Shown here in pieces: positions 18,298 through 26,868 of a stretch of 64,000 nucleotides of DNA. The translations under genes and the position numbers were made by a program. The DNA comes from Streptomyces flaveus (GTDB lineage Bacteria > Actinomycetota > Actinomycetes > Streptomycetales > Streptomycetaceae), in the NCBI RefSeq assembly GCF_014647675.1, contig NZ_BMPQ01000004.1, positions 124,001-188,000 on the forward strand, written 5' to 3'. The notes beneath the pieces were generated by a model, which ran no database searches, was not told the DNA's origin, and saw only the letters and a list, made by a program, of their open reading frames with translations. How positions within the stretch are numbered: position 1 is the first letter of the stretch; each line of letters begins with the position of its first letter.

Positions 18298-19487
18298 CCA
18301 CCGCCCAGCCGCCCCTGTACTGGGACCCCTTCGAAGCGGAACTCGCCAAGGACCCCTACCCCCTGTACGCCCGCATGCGCGAGGAAGCCCCGCTGTACCG
18401 CAACGACCGGCACGACTTCTACGCGGTCAGCCGGTACACCGACGTCCAGCGTGGCCTGGCGGACTGGCAGACGTTCTCCTCCGCACGCGGCGACATCCTG
18501 GAGATCATCCAGACCGGCATGGAGATGCCGTCCGGCACCTTGATCTTCGAGGATCCGCCGGTCCACGACATCCACCGCCGACTGCTCGCCCGCGTCTTCA
18601 CCCCCCGCCGGATCGCCCAACTGGAGCCCAGGATCCGGGCCTTCTGCGAGCGAGTCCTGGAACCCGTCACCGGTGCTGACCGGTTCGACCTCGTGGAGGC
18701 CGTCGGCGCGGAGATGCCGATGCGGGTGATCGGGATGCTGCTCGGTATCCCCGAGGCCGACCAGGCGACCTTCCGCGACCGCACGGACGCCACCCTGGAG
18801 ACCGGCGACGGCGGCCGGATCGCCCAGGAGGACATCCTCAACACCGAGGGCTTCCAGGACTACATCGAGTGGCGCAAGAAGCACCCCTCCGACGACCTCA
18901 TGACCGAGCTCATGACCGCCGAGTTCGAGGACGAGAACGGGAACCGCCGCACCCTCACCGACGGTGAGGTCCTCACCTACTGCACGGTGGTCGCGGGCGC
19001 CGGAAACGAGACGACGGGCCGGCTCATCGGCTGGTTCGGCGCGGTCATGGCCCGCTACCCGGAAGCCCGGCGGGAGCTGGTGGCCGACCCGTCCCTCATC
19101 CCGAACGCCATCGAGGAGATCCTGCGGTTCGAGCCGACGGGCCCGTTCACCGCCCGCTACGTCACCAGGGACGTGGAACTCCACGGCCGGACGGTACCGG
19201 CCGGCAGCGCCATGCTCTTCATCCAGGCCGCCGCCAACCGCGACCCGGACCGCTTCGACGACCCGGACCGCTTCGACATCCACCGGGTCAGCCAGCACAT
19301 GTCGTTCGGCGTCGGCGCCCACTACTGCCTGGGCGCCGCGCTGGCCCGCCTGGAGGGAAAGGTGGCGGCGGAGGAGATCCTGCGGCGCTTCCCGGACTGG
19401 GAGGTGGACTGGGACGGTGCGGAGCTGGCCCAGACCTCGACCGTCCGGGGCTGGAAGACGCTGCCGCTCGTCATCCGAGGAGCGTGA
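18294..19487 (+). CDS. cytochrome P450
   Basis: A 397-residue bacterial class I P450. The I-helix oxygen-activation motif AGAGNETTG lies around residues 235-242, the ExxR motif in EEILRFEP near 280, and the heme-binding loop FGVGAHYCLG with axial Cys345. Its start overlaps the SDR stop (ATGA), and it is followed at two bases by its ferredoxin, so electron supply is local apart from the reductase. The sequence style (EDPPVHDIHRRLLARVFTP) resembles P450s acting on terpenoid or steroid carbons, but the substrate is not determined. Confidence 0.93.
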   Translation: MTTAQPPLYWDPFEAELAKDPYPLYARMREEAPLYRNDRHDFYAVSRYTDVQRGLADWQTFSSARGDILEIIQTGMEMPSGTLIFEDPPVHDIHRRLLARVFTPRRIAQLEPRIRAFCERVLEPVTGADRFDLVEAVGAEMPMRVIGMLLGIPEADQATFRDRTDATLETGDGGRIAQEDILNTEGFQDYIEWRKKHPSDDLMTELMTAEFEDENGNRRTLTDGEVLTYCTVVAGAGNETTGRLIGWFGAVMARYPEARRELVADPSLIPNAIEEILRFEPTGPFTARYVTRDVELHGRTVPAGSAMLFIQAAANRDPDRFDDPDRFDIHRVSQHMSFGVGAHYCLGAALARLEGKVAAEEILRRFPDWEVDWDGAELAQTSTVRGWKTLPLVIRGA

Positions 19488-19489
19488 CC

Positions 19490-19720
19490 ATGGGGGATCG
19501 CTGGAAGGTCACGGTCGACCCGCGCGTGTGCGTCCGTACGGGCTTGTGTGCGGCCTCGGCCCCAACGGAGTTCAAGCTCGACGAGCAGGGGCAGGGCCGC
19601 GCGACCTCCGAGACCCTGCCGGCCTCCGAGGAGGTCCTCGAAGTCGCTGAGTCCTGCCCGATCGAGGCGATTTCGATCGTTGATGCGGACACAGAAGAAG
19701 TGGTCTTTCCTCCGGAATGA
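19490..19720 (+). CDS. 3Fe-4S ferredoxin, P450 redox partner
   Basis: A 76-residue ferredoxin with three cluster cysteines, Cys14, Cys20 and Cys56 (C-x5-C ... CP). This is the pattern of single-cluster 3Fe-4S ferredoxins that serve Streptomyces P450s. GAGGAG seven bases upstream supports ATG 19490 over GTG 19484. It is the last gene of the operon. No ferredoxin reductase is in the window. Confidence 0.9.
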   Translation: MGDRWKVTVDPRVCVRTGLCAASAPTEFKLDEQGQGRATSETLPASEEVLEVAESCPIEAISIVDADTEEVVFPPE

Positions 19721-19721
19721 T

Positions 19722-19778
19722 GAGCGGGGGCCGGGACGGCATGTGGGATCTCGTGTGCCGCGCCGTCCCGGCCCGCTC
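19722..19778 (+). terminator. strong hairpin terminator after ferredoxin
   Basis: A long GC stem: GAGCGGGGGCCGGGACGGC at 19722-19740 pairs with GCCGTCCCGGCCCGCTC at 19762-19778 (about 17 bp, with two unpaired G on the left arm). The loop is about 21 bases. It starts two bases after the ferredoxin stop. There is no T-run, as is common in Streptomyces. Confidence 0.75.
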
Positions 19779-19843
19779 CCGCGCGGGCGGCCGTTCGGCA
19801 GCGTTCCTGGAACAGGAGGCCACCGGCAAGCCTTCCCGGCGGA

Positions 19844-20082
19844 TCACCTCCGGTTACTGCGCCGGCCTGCTGTCGATCGCGCGACGACGGCGCGCGTGTA
19901 CGGCGTGATGGTCACCTCGCCGTCGCTGCCCAGGAGACCGTAGCGGTGCCCGGCGGCTGGATTGACGGCGTTGGCCAAGGTGGTGGCGACGCGCACTTCG
20001 ATCGTGTTCGTACCGCTGCGGAGGTAGGGACCCGCGTCGATCACGGTGTCCAGTCTGTGCGATGGGTTGAAACGATTCAGTA
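19844..20082 (-). pseudogene. relic: C-terminus of a glycoside hydrolase
   Basis: Read leftward from just inside the beta-galactosidase stop, a frame different from that gene encodes RLDTVIDAGPYLRSGTNTIE, then VRVATTLANAV, then HRYGLLG and a short end. The pattern of a beta-sandwich ending ...LRxGxNTIEVRVATTLxN...YGLLG is what one sees at the C-terminus of large rhamnosidase-type (GH106-like) glycosidases. Nothing upstream in this frame before about 20082 looks coding, because the intact beta-galactosidase occupies it. I read this as the tail of a deleted gene joined directly behind lacZ. The family assignment is tentative. Confidence 0.6.
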
Positions 20083-22962
20083 GGACGGCGTCGAGAGCGT
20101 GAGCCTCCATTCCCAGGCGTACTCGGTGGCCGTGAGACGGAACTCCGGGCGGGTGTCGGGGCCCAGGCAGGCCATGCCGACTCCGCGGTGGGCGGCGTCC
20201 AGGTGGACCACCGTCTCCCGGCTCGGCGGCAGCTCCCACCAGTGGGCGGCTGCTTCGAGTCGCGCCACGGTGTGACGGCCGACCGTCATGTGCATCGGCG
20301 CATGCGCTGTGCGCACCGTGCCCGCCGGTCCCCTCACCTCCAGCCGGGTGACCTCGCCACGCCCCCCGTTCTCCGAGGGCCTGATGTACGGCACGGCCAG
20401 CCCGTCGACGGGGCTCTCCCAGGTGCCGAGCAGGGCGGAGGCCCGACGGTCCGGATAGTTCTCCCAGGGCCCGAGCCCGGTCCATCGCGCGTGCTCGAAG
20501 CCCTCGACGAGGATGAACTCCATACCCACCCGCAGTCCGTCCTCCGTCCCCTCGGGAAGGACGACCCGCTCGGACAGCACCCAGTCGGCCTCGCCGATCT
20601 GACGGATCGTCCGCCGATGCGCGATCTCGTCCCCCCACGCGGTCCGGTAGCCGCCCTCGACCGGCACCAGTTCGAAGAACCCGGAGCGCTCGAACCGGTT
20701 GTCCAGGGAGAAGGCACGGTCGTTGTCGGTGAGGGCCCGCCACAGGCAGAGCCGCGGAGGGGTCCGCAGCAGCGGGTGGCTGATCTCCTCGGTCGGGGCT
20801 GTGCCGTGCGGGAGTACCACCGGCCGGCGCGGGAAAGTCACCTGATGGACGGCGATCTCCGTGCCTGCGGGGGCCCAGCGACTGTCCTGCCGGGTGCGTA
20901 CGGTCACCGTCAGCGCCAGCGCGTCGTCGAGCTGCTTGACGAGGTCGTCGGGGATCGGGATACGGGCCTCGCCCCGTGGTGCGACCGCGGGTGTCGGTAC
21001 CGTTCGGGAGGCGGTCGGTCCCGCCTCCGTTTCCACCCGTAGTTCCAGTTCGTAGCCGCTCAGGTCGGCGAAGAACTGCCGGTTGCGGATCGTCAGCCGG
21101 CGGCCGTCCGAGTCGTCCGACGCGACACTCACCGGACTGAACAGGCCACGCGCCTCATAAAAGGCCGGCTTGGGGGTGAGGTCGGGGAAGACCAGACCGT
21201 TCAGCAGGACGGGACCGTCGTTGGGGTGATCCTCGAAGTCGCCGCCGTAACGGTAACGGCCGTCACCGTCCGGATCGAGCGCGTGGTCCTTGAACTGCCA
21301 GATGAACCCGCCCTGCAAGCCCGGCAGTGTCTCGAACAGCTCCCAGTAGTCGGCCAGGCCACCGGCGGAGTTGCCCTGCGCATAGGCGTACTCGCACAGG
21401 ATCACCGGCCGGTCGCCGTCGAAGGCCCGGAGCGCGTCGAGGTGGGGATACATCGGGCAGACGATGTCGCTCGCGCCATGTCCACCATGCCAGTCGACGG
21501 CGATGGCGCCCTCGTACTGCACAGGACGGGTCGGATCGAAGCGGCGTACCCATGCCGCGGCGGCGTCGTGGTTGGCCCCGTACCCGGTCTCGTTACCCAG
21601 CGACCAGATGACGACGCTCGGGTGATTGCGGTCGCGCAGCACCATCCGGGAGACCCGCTCCAGGAATTCCGGCAGGTACCGCGGATCGTGCGGGACGGTG
21701 GTGGTGAACGCGTGCGCCTCGATGTCGGCCTCGTCCACGACATAGAAGCCGAGTTCGTCGGCCAGCTCGAGGAGGTAGGGGTCGTTGGGGTAGTGCGAGG
21801 TGCGGATGGCGTTGACATTGAACCGCTTGAGCAACGACAGCTCGGCCAGCATGAGTTCCCGGGAGACCACCCGGCCGGTGCGCGCGTCGACGTCATGGCG
21901 GTTGACCCCCTGGATGAGCACGCGCTCGCCGTTCACCAGCAGGTCTCGACCCTCGATCCGTACGCGGCGGAAGCCGATCTCCATGCTGGTGCGGTCGACC
22001 ACGGTGCCGTCCGGCGCCACCAGTTCGACGTCGAGTCCCTCCAGACGGGGGATCTCCGCCGACCAGGGCCGGACCGCCAGGTCGCCGAGCGCGAAGGTCG
22101 CCGTGCCGGGCCGCACGGTCGGGTGGGAGTGGCTGACCATCATCTCTGCCGCCTGGCGCATCGGCCCCTTCAACGGCGCGCCGGACGCCTTGAGGCCGAC
22201 CAGGCCCGAGAAGTCGAAATCGGCGGGGAGCATCGGCTCGGGCCGTACCGAGCGAGCGTCGGCGGACCGGGGCGGGGTCGCCGCCGCCAGTCGAGGGTTC
22301 ACCGGTGCCGTGTACGTCTGCCCGAGTACTCCGATCCTGACCGTCCAGCCCGACTCCGGCAGATGATCGAGCCCGTCGGTGGAAACGTCCACGTCAAGGG
22401 CGCCCATCGCGGTCTGCGGGTCGTAGTCGGCGACCACCCGCACATCGGCCAGCCGGGTGTCCGGCACCGTGTACACACGGACCGGACGGCTCAGCCCGGA
22501 CTGCCACCAGTGGTCCTGGTCCTCCAGATAGCTGGCGGCCGACCACTTGTGCACGGTGAGCCGGATCGTGTTCGGCCCCGCCTGTACCGCGTCGGTGATG
22601 TCGAACTCGGCGGCCAGGTGGGAGTCGGTGCTGGTGCCCAGGTCGCGGTCGTTGACGGTCACGTGGAGCAGGCCCTCGGCCGCGCCGACGTGCAGGATCG
22701 TCCGCCGCCCGGGTTGCGGCGAGAGATCGACCAGGCGCCGGTAGACACCGACCGGATTGTCCTGGGGCACCCGCGGTGGCACTTCGGGGAACGGCATCGG
22801 CACGTTGGTGTAGTGCGGCCGGTCATCGTCCTCACGCATCGTCCACAGGTCCGGCACCTGCACCGTCTTCCAGGTGCCGTGCGGCAGAAGCCGGAACTGC
22901 CACTCGCCGGTCAGATCGATTTCAGGGGTACGGCGAAGTCCGTGCATGGGCAGCCTGGCCAT
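20077..22962 (-). CDS. lacZ: beta-galactosidase, GH2 LacZ type
   Basis: A 961-residue GH2 enzyme with sugar-binding, Ig-like, TIM-barrel, Ig-like and C-terminal bgal_small_N domains. Acid/base Glu458 lies in WSLGNETGYG and nucleophile Glu524 in LCEYAYAQGN. GLGPWENYPDRRASA near 830 is typical of the last domain. There is no signal peptide. ATG 22962 overlaps the stop of a 57-residue upstream frame (TGATG), so translation is probably coupled. GTG 22965 is an alternative start. It is transcribed from copy 2 of the repeated promoter element. It removes beta-galactose from imported glycosides. Confidence 0.93.
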   Translation of the reverse strand: MARLPMHGLRRTPEIDLTGEWQFRLLPHGTWKTVQVPDLWTMREDDDRPHYTNVPMPFPEVPPRVPQDNPVGVYRRLVDLSPQPGRRTILHVGAAEGLLHVTVNDRDLGTSTDSHLAAEFDITDAVQAGPNTIRLTVHKWSAASYLEDQDHWWQSGLSRPVRVYTVPDTRLADVRVVADYDPQTAMGALDVDVSTDGLDHLPESGWTVRIGVLGQTYTAPVNPRLAAATPPRSADARSVRPEPMLPADFDFSGLVGLKASGAPLKGPMRQAAEMMVSHSHPTVRPGTATFALGDLAVRPWSAEIPRLEGLDVELVAPDGTVVDRTSMEIGFRRVRIEGRDLLVNGERVLIQGVNRHDVDARTGRVVSRELMLAELSLLKRFNVNAIRTSHYPNDPYLLELADELGFYVVDEADIEAHAFTTTVPHDPRYLPEFLERVSRMVLRDRNHPSVVIWSLGNETGYGANHDAAAAWVRRFDPTRPVQYEGAIAVDWHGGHGASDIVCPMYPHLDALRAFDGDRPVILCEYAYAQGNSAGGLADYWELFETLPGLQGGFIWQFKDHALDPDGDGRYRYGGDFEDHPNDGPVLLNGLVFPDLTPKPAFYEARGLFSPVSVASDDSDGRRLTIRNRQFFADLSGYELELRVETEAGPTASRTVPTPAVAPRGEARIPIPDDLVKQLDDALALTVTVRTRQDSRWAPAGTEIAVHQVTFPRRPVVLPHGTAPTEEISHPLLRTPPRLCLWRALTDNDRAFSLDNRFERSGFFELVPVEGGYRTAWGDEIAHRRTIRQIGEADWVLSERVVLPEGTEDGLRVGMEFILVEGFEHARWTGLGPWENYPDRRASALLGTWESPVDGLAVPYIRPSENGGRGEVTRLEVRGPAGTVRTAHAPMHMTVGRHTVARLEAAAHWWELPPSRETVVHLDAAHRGVGMACLGPDTRPEFRLTATEYAWEWRLTLSTPSY

Positions 22963-23135
22963 CACTGCGCCTCTCCGCGGACGGCCTCGGTCACGCCGAA
23001 CTGCCGGATGGCGGACATGGCCGAGGAGCCGTCGCCGAGGTAGGTGATGCCCTTCTTGGCGGCCCGGTCGGCGCCGATGAGGGTCAGGACCCGCGAGTGC
23101 GGTCGTGGCCGGGAGTGCGGGTGTCGAATGCGCAT
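22962..23135 (-). pseudogene. internally deleted solute-binding-protein gene (57 codons left)
   Basis: An intact 57-residue frame. Its first residues, MRIRHPH, and its leader CCCGGACGAAGGA match those of the ABC solute-binding protein at 51157 (MRIRHPHPRSHARAL, leader CCCGGACGAAGGAGT). Its C-terminal half, LIGADRAAKKGITYLGDGSS then RQFGV, matches that protein's end (YIGSDWATKKGITYLGDGSS, RQFGV). About 460 middle codons are missing, and the deletion kept the frame. It lies behind copy 2 of the shared promoter, and its TGA overlaps the lacZ ATG, so it may now serve only as a translational lead-in. Confidence 0.85.
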
Positions 23136-23231
23136 GGGCGTATTCCTTCGTCCGGGACCGGGAGAGCCGAGACCTTCGTCAGTGCGTCGATGCCATACGT
23201 GAAGCCGGGAACGTAGCTGCGAGTGGGGGCA

Positions 23232-23257
23232 CTTCGGCGGCTACGGGTCCGCCGAAG
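23232..23257 (-). promoter_or_regulatory. leader hairpin between promoter copy 2 and relic gene
   Basis: A perfect 9-bp inverted repeat, CTTCGGCGG (23232-23240) and CCGCCGAAG (23249-23257), with an 8-base loop. It lies in the untranslated leader of the lacZ transcript, 97 bp before the relic start. No T-run follows. It may stabilise the mRNA or attenuate transcription. Confidence 0.5.
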
Positions 23258-23268
23258 CCGTGACAGAA

Positions 23269-23361
23269 CCAACTATTACCACGCGGTTGGTTTTCGTCGG
23301 AAGGTAGGCCGCGGGAGTAAGCGCGGGAAGACTGCCGTTCGGCTTCGTGATCAGAGTGTTA
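23269..23361 (-). promoter_or_regulatory. repeated promoter element, copy 2 (relic-lacZ)
   Basis: This is the minus-strand copy of the element at 10312 and 50872. Read leftward it has TAACACTCTGATCACGAAG, CTTCCCGCGCTTACT and CCAACCGCGTGGTAA followed by TAGTTGG. The outer dyad is the most complete of the three, AACCAAC...GTTGGTT with a 12-base spacer, and the inner dyad is ACCGCGTGGT. It is one base shorter than the other copies between the second and third blocks. Confidence 0.8.
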
Positions 23362-23405
23362 CCTGATGAAGTGTCAGTGCGCTGCACAGCAACGACGGTC
23401 GTACG

Positions 23406-24935
23406 TCACGTGTCCTGACCGCTCCTGGGAACGCGTTCATGCGGCGCGGTGCCTGTAGACCGTTGCCTGAAGGGCAGGCGCACCTCAGGGGTCAGCACGG
23501 CGAGTGAACGGTGGCGCAAGGCCGAGGCGGTCACCCCGGTGCCGTACGCCAGGTCGTCGAGGCACCGGAGGACCGTCCAGGGGAGGAGGCCCAGGGCCGG
23601 CCCGCGCGTGACCCACTCCGCGGCGACAGGCAGGAGCATGGCCGCCGTGGCCGCACGGGCGACGCGCGCGCGGGGCGCGGCACCGAGACACAGCAGCCCC
23701 AGCGGCCACCACTCACGGCGCAGCGCGAGCCCCATGGTTGCCGCATCGGCCACCAAACCCTGTGCCACCACCGACACACTGAGTCCCGTAGCACCCGGCA
23801 TCCCCGAAAGGCGGCGTCGCAACAGCCCCGCGGACACCAACGCGCTCACGGCCCCCGCACGCGGACGGCCCTGGGCGACGCACACCAGGGTCAGCAGGTT
23901 CCAGACGGAGGGGCGGGCAGGAGCGAGCCGGCCAGGGTGGCGCTCGGCCAGCGCGGCGGCCGACGTGCCGTACTCGTGCCTGCGGCGTGCCGCGTCACGC
24001 CAGGCGAGCCGGGGCGTGTGGGCGACGCGCGCCCGCGGCTGGTAGCGCACGTGCAGGCCGCGGTCGTGCAGCCGCCACACGAAGTCGACGTCCTCGCCGA
24101 GCCGCAGGTCCTCGTCGAACACGACCTCGCGCAGTACGTCCCTTCGTACGACGAGCGTGGCCGTCGGTACGAAACCGACTCGCGCGCCCGGACGCACGAG
24201 GTCCTGCTCCTGTCCCAGGTCGAGGGCGGAGCGCGCGGCCTCGTAGCGCGCGAGCAGACCCGTCGGGGGCGAGGGGACATCCGGCACGATCCGCGGAGCG
24301 ACCGCCGCCACCTTCGGGTCGTCGAAGGACGGGACGAGGACGTCCAGCCAGCCGTTGTCGGGGCGGCAGTCCGAGTCGACGAACGCGACCAACGGGGTGT
24401 CGACCAGTGCGAGCCCGGTGTTGCGGGCTGCGGCCGGGCCGCGATTCACCTCATGGCGGACAAGGCGCGCTCCGTGCGTCTCGGCGGTCACGCGCACGGG
24501 GTCGGGGTCGGGCGATCCGTCGTCCACGACCACCACGGGCAGTCCCCGCAACGAGGCCAGACAGCGGTGCAGTTCGGTCGGCCGCCCGAAAACGGGGACC
24601 ACCACCGTCACCGGGTGCGGGCCGGGGCGGGGCGCGGGCACCGGGTGGGCGAGCCCTCGGTCGACGAGTTGCCGGGCCAGGGCTCGGCCCACGGTCGTGT
24701 CGGGGGCAAGGCCGGTGCGTCCGGCTCGGCGCAGGGCCGCGAGGTACGGGAGCGCGGCCTCTTTGAATCGGGCGACTCCCCACGGGGCGCCGCCCGTTGC
24801 CACACGATGGCCTGCCCTGAACGACGTGGAGCGGGCGAGCGCGACCCGCAGTCCAGGAGGTGTCAGCGAGCTCGTGGCCGGCGCACCGGCCTGTCCTGCC
24901 GGTCGCGCGGCCGGGATGGACGTGTGCCGGTTCAT
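23406..24935 (-). CDS. mftF: mycofactocin glycosyltransferase MftF
   Basis: A 509-residue protein with a GT2 (GT-A fold) domain at about 115-330: VTVVVPVFGRP, VVVDDGS, NRGPAAARNTG, the DxD-type FVDSDCRPD, and LGEDVDFVWRLHDRG. A hydrophobic C-terminal region (about 345-470, several membrane-type helices) follows. In the known pathway MftF adds beta-1,4-glucoses to premycofactocin. Its ATG overlaps the MftE stop (ATGA), and it is last in the mftABCDEF order. The N-terminal 110 residues match the MftF-specific region (LRVALARSTSFRAG, GGAPWGVARF). Confidence 0.93.
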   Translation of the reverse strand: MNRHTSIPAARPAGQAGAPATSSLTPPGLRVALARSTSFRAGHRVATGGAPWGVARFKEAALPYLAALRRAGRTGLAPDTTVGRALARQLVDRGLAHPVPAPRPGPHPVTVVVPVFGRPTELHRCLASLRGLPVVVVDDGSPDPDPVRVTAETHGARLVRHEVNRGPAAARNTGLALVDTPLVAFVDSDCRPDNGWLDVLVPSFDDPKVAAVAPRIVPDVPSPPTGLLARYEAARSALDLGQEQDLVRPGARVGFVPTATLVVRRDVLREVVFDEDLRLGEDVDFVWRLHDRGLHVRYQPRARVAHTPRLAWRDAARRRHEYGTSAAALAERHPGRLAPARPSVWNLLTLVCVAQGRPRAGAVSALVSAGLLRRRLSGMPGATGLSVSVVAQGLVADAATMGLALRREWWPLGLLCLGAAPRARVARAATAAMLLPVAAEWVTRGPALGLLPWTVLRCLDDLAYGTGVTASALRHRSLAVLTPEVRLPFRQRSTGTAPHERVPRSGQDT

Positions 24936-25633
24936 CGCGACAGCCCTCCTTGATCGTCGGCACGCCAGGCGGCCAGCCGCGAGGCCGCGTCCGCAGCCAA
25001 CTCCCGCAATATCCGTCGCCCTTGGTCAGCACATGCGCCGGTCGGGTCGCCGAGGACACCGGTCGGCGAGACGGCTCGGACGCCGGCCGCCCGCAGCCGC
25101 GGCATGAGGGCCGCGAGCGGCCGCCGGTCCCCGGGGGCCGCGCGCCGCATGAGCACGTGTTCCGGCGCGAGGTGCAGCAGCACAGACGTCTCCGTGAAAC
25201 CGGCGTGGGCGTCGCCATCAGGGACCTCGCACCCGACCCAGCCCACGTCGTGCCCCTGGTGGCGCAGCTCGACGACGGCCGCCCGCAGTGTTTCGGCGTT
25301 GCCGCCGTGCCCGTTCACGAAGGCGACCCGATCGGCCCACAGCGCGAGGGAACGGACCGTCTCGACGAGTACGTGCCGCAGGGCCTCATGGCCGATGGAC
25401 ACGGTGCCCGGGAAGCCCGCGTGTTCCCCGCTCGCCCCGTACGGGATCGCCGGTGCCACCAGCACCCTGCCGGGCAGGAGGCCGGCCGCGCGCCGAGCCA
25501 CGGCCCGCGCGATCAGGGTGTCCGTGGACAAGGGAAGGTGCGGGCCGTGCTGTTCGGTCGAGCCGAGGGGCACGAGGACCAGGGCGTCGTCCGGGATGTC
25601 CGGCCAGGACGTGTCCGCGAGCCGGTCGGCCAC
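24932..25633 (-). CDS. mftE: mycofactocin precursor peptidase MftE (creatininase family)
   Basis: A 233-residue creatininase-fold peptidase with metal-site motifs VPLGSTEQHGPHLPLSTDT near residue 25 and VNGHGGNAETL near 105. MftE cuts the modified MftA to release the Val-Tyr derived core. The start is taken as GTG 25633, one base after the mftD stop, because family homology begins about ten residues later; no ATG fits. It sits between mftD and mftF with tight spacing. Confidence 0.92.
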   Translation of the reverse strand: MADRLADTSWPDIPDDALVLVPLGSTEQHGPHLPLSTDTLIARAVARRAAGLLPGRVLVAPAIPYGASGEHAGFPGTVSIGHEALRHVLVETVRSLALWADRVAFVNGHGGNAETLRAAVVELRHQGHDVGWVGCEVPDGDAHAGFTETSVLLHLAPEHVLMRRAAPGDRRPLAALMPRLRAAGVRAVSPTGVLGDPTGACADQGRRILRELAADAASRLAAWRADDQGGLSR

Positions 25634-25634
25634 C

Positions 25635-26846
25635 TCAGCGCCCCGGGCCGGAGCCGCTGCCGAGGGCCACGGCGAACCCGGGCGGCACGTGCAGGTCGTC
25701 CGGGCACAGTTCGTGGACCGAGGCGCGGCCGAGGCCCAGGACCGCGGAGTCCAGGCCGCCGCGCAGGATGTCGAGGACGTTCTCCACGCCGGCCTGCCCG
25801 TTCGCTGCCAGCCCCCACAGATAGGCGCGGCCGATGAGCACGGCTCGCGCGCCCAGGGCGAGCGCCTTGGCGACATCGCCGCCCCGCCGCACTCCGCCGT
25901 CGAGCAGGACCTCGATCTCGCTGCCCACCGCCTCGGCGATCGCCGGCAGCAGGCGGATGGTCGCGGGCGTGGTGTCCAGGTTGTTACCGCCATGGTTGGA
26001 CACCGATATCGCGCTCACGCCCGCGTCGACCGCCCGCCGCGCGTCGTCGACCCGGCACACACCCTTCAGCAGGAACGGCTCGCCCCACTCCTCCCGCAGC
26101 CACTTGACGTCGTCCCATGTCGGCGGTGGCGTACCCATCCATTCGCCGTACGCACCGAAGAACGTCGGCGCCCGGCCGCCGGGTGGCCGCAGGTTCGGCA
26201 CGGTCAGGTCCGGTACGTGTCCGGTGCGCGCGTACCGCCACAACCAGCCCGGGTGGGGCAGGACCTGGGGTGCCATGCGCAGGGCCGTCCACAGGTCGAT
26301 CCGCTCCGGGATCGTCGGACTGCCCCAGTCGCGCCCCTGCGAGAACGACCAGTCCAAGGTGGCGACGAGTGCCTTGGCGCCGGCCCGGCGCGCCCGCTCC
26401 ATCCGCTGCAGCATCACGTCGCGCTCGCCGCTCCAGTAGACCTGGAAGAACACGTTCGGGTTGGCGGCGCAGACCTCCTCCACCGGCTTGCTCGCGAACG
26501 AACTGAGCCCCATGATCACGCCACGGTTGGCCGCGGCACGGGCGACGGCGACCTCACCTTCGGGATCGACCGCCTGGACCCCGGTGGGGGAGACGACCAC
26601 GGGCATCGACGTCTCGACTCCCATGACGGTCGTGGCCAGTTCGCGCGCGCCGTGGTGTCCGGCTACCCGCGGGGCGAACCCGAGCTCGCCGAAGGCAGCC
26701 GTGTTGTCGTCCACCGTCCGGCCATGCTCGGCCCCGGCCACCAGGGCGCCGTACACGTTGCCCGGCAGCCGCCGCCTCGCCCGCCTGCGGGCCTCGGCGA
26801 CCGTCTCGAACCACGGGTTTCTGCGCAGGGAGTTGATGGGGCTCAA
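25635..26846 (-). CDS. mftD: FMN-dependent premycofactocin synthase MftD
   Basis: A 403-residue alpha-hydroxy-acid oxidase (L-lactate dehydrogenase) family flavoprotein. It shows the FMN/active-site segments ISVSNHGGNN near residue 275 and LLDGGVRRGGDVAKALALGA near 318. In the mycofactocin pathway MftD oxidatively deaminates the MftE product (AHDP) to the redox-active premycofactocin. It follows mftC by 22 bp. Length and placement fit the family. Confidence 0.93.
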   Translation of the reverse strand: MSPINSLRRNPWFETVAEARRRARRRLPGNVYGALVAGAEHGRTVDDNTAAFGELGFAPRVAGHHGARELATTVMGVETSMPVVVSPTGVQAVDPEGEVAVARAAANRGVIMGLSSFASKPVEEVCAANPNVFFQVYWSGERDVMLQRMERARRAGAKALVATLDWSFSQGRDWGSPTIPERIDLWTALRMAPQVLPHPGWLWRYARTGHVPDLTVPNLRPPGGRAPTFFGAYGEWMGTPPPTWDDVKWLREEWGEPFLLKGVCRVDDARRAVDAGVSAISVSNHGGNNLDTTPATIRLLPAIAEAVGSEIEVLLDGGVRRGGDVAKALALGARAVLIGRAYLWGLAANGQAGVENVLDILRGGLDSAVLGLGRASVHELCPDDLHVPPGFAVALGSGSGPGR

Positions 26847-26868
26847 CTCGGTTGCCTCCTCGGGTACT

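Noticed and set aside
20063..20078. LacI-like sequence TTGAAACGATTCA near the lacZ stop
   Set aside because: It lies inside the glycosidase relic, where it encodes part of LNRFNP. The dyad is imperfect and there is no promoter next to it.
10467..22962. Treating both GH2 enzymes as beta-galactosidases
   Set aside because: The 600-residue enzyme has the UidA length and N-x-K motif; only the 961-residue enzyme has LacZ architecture.
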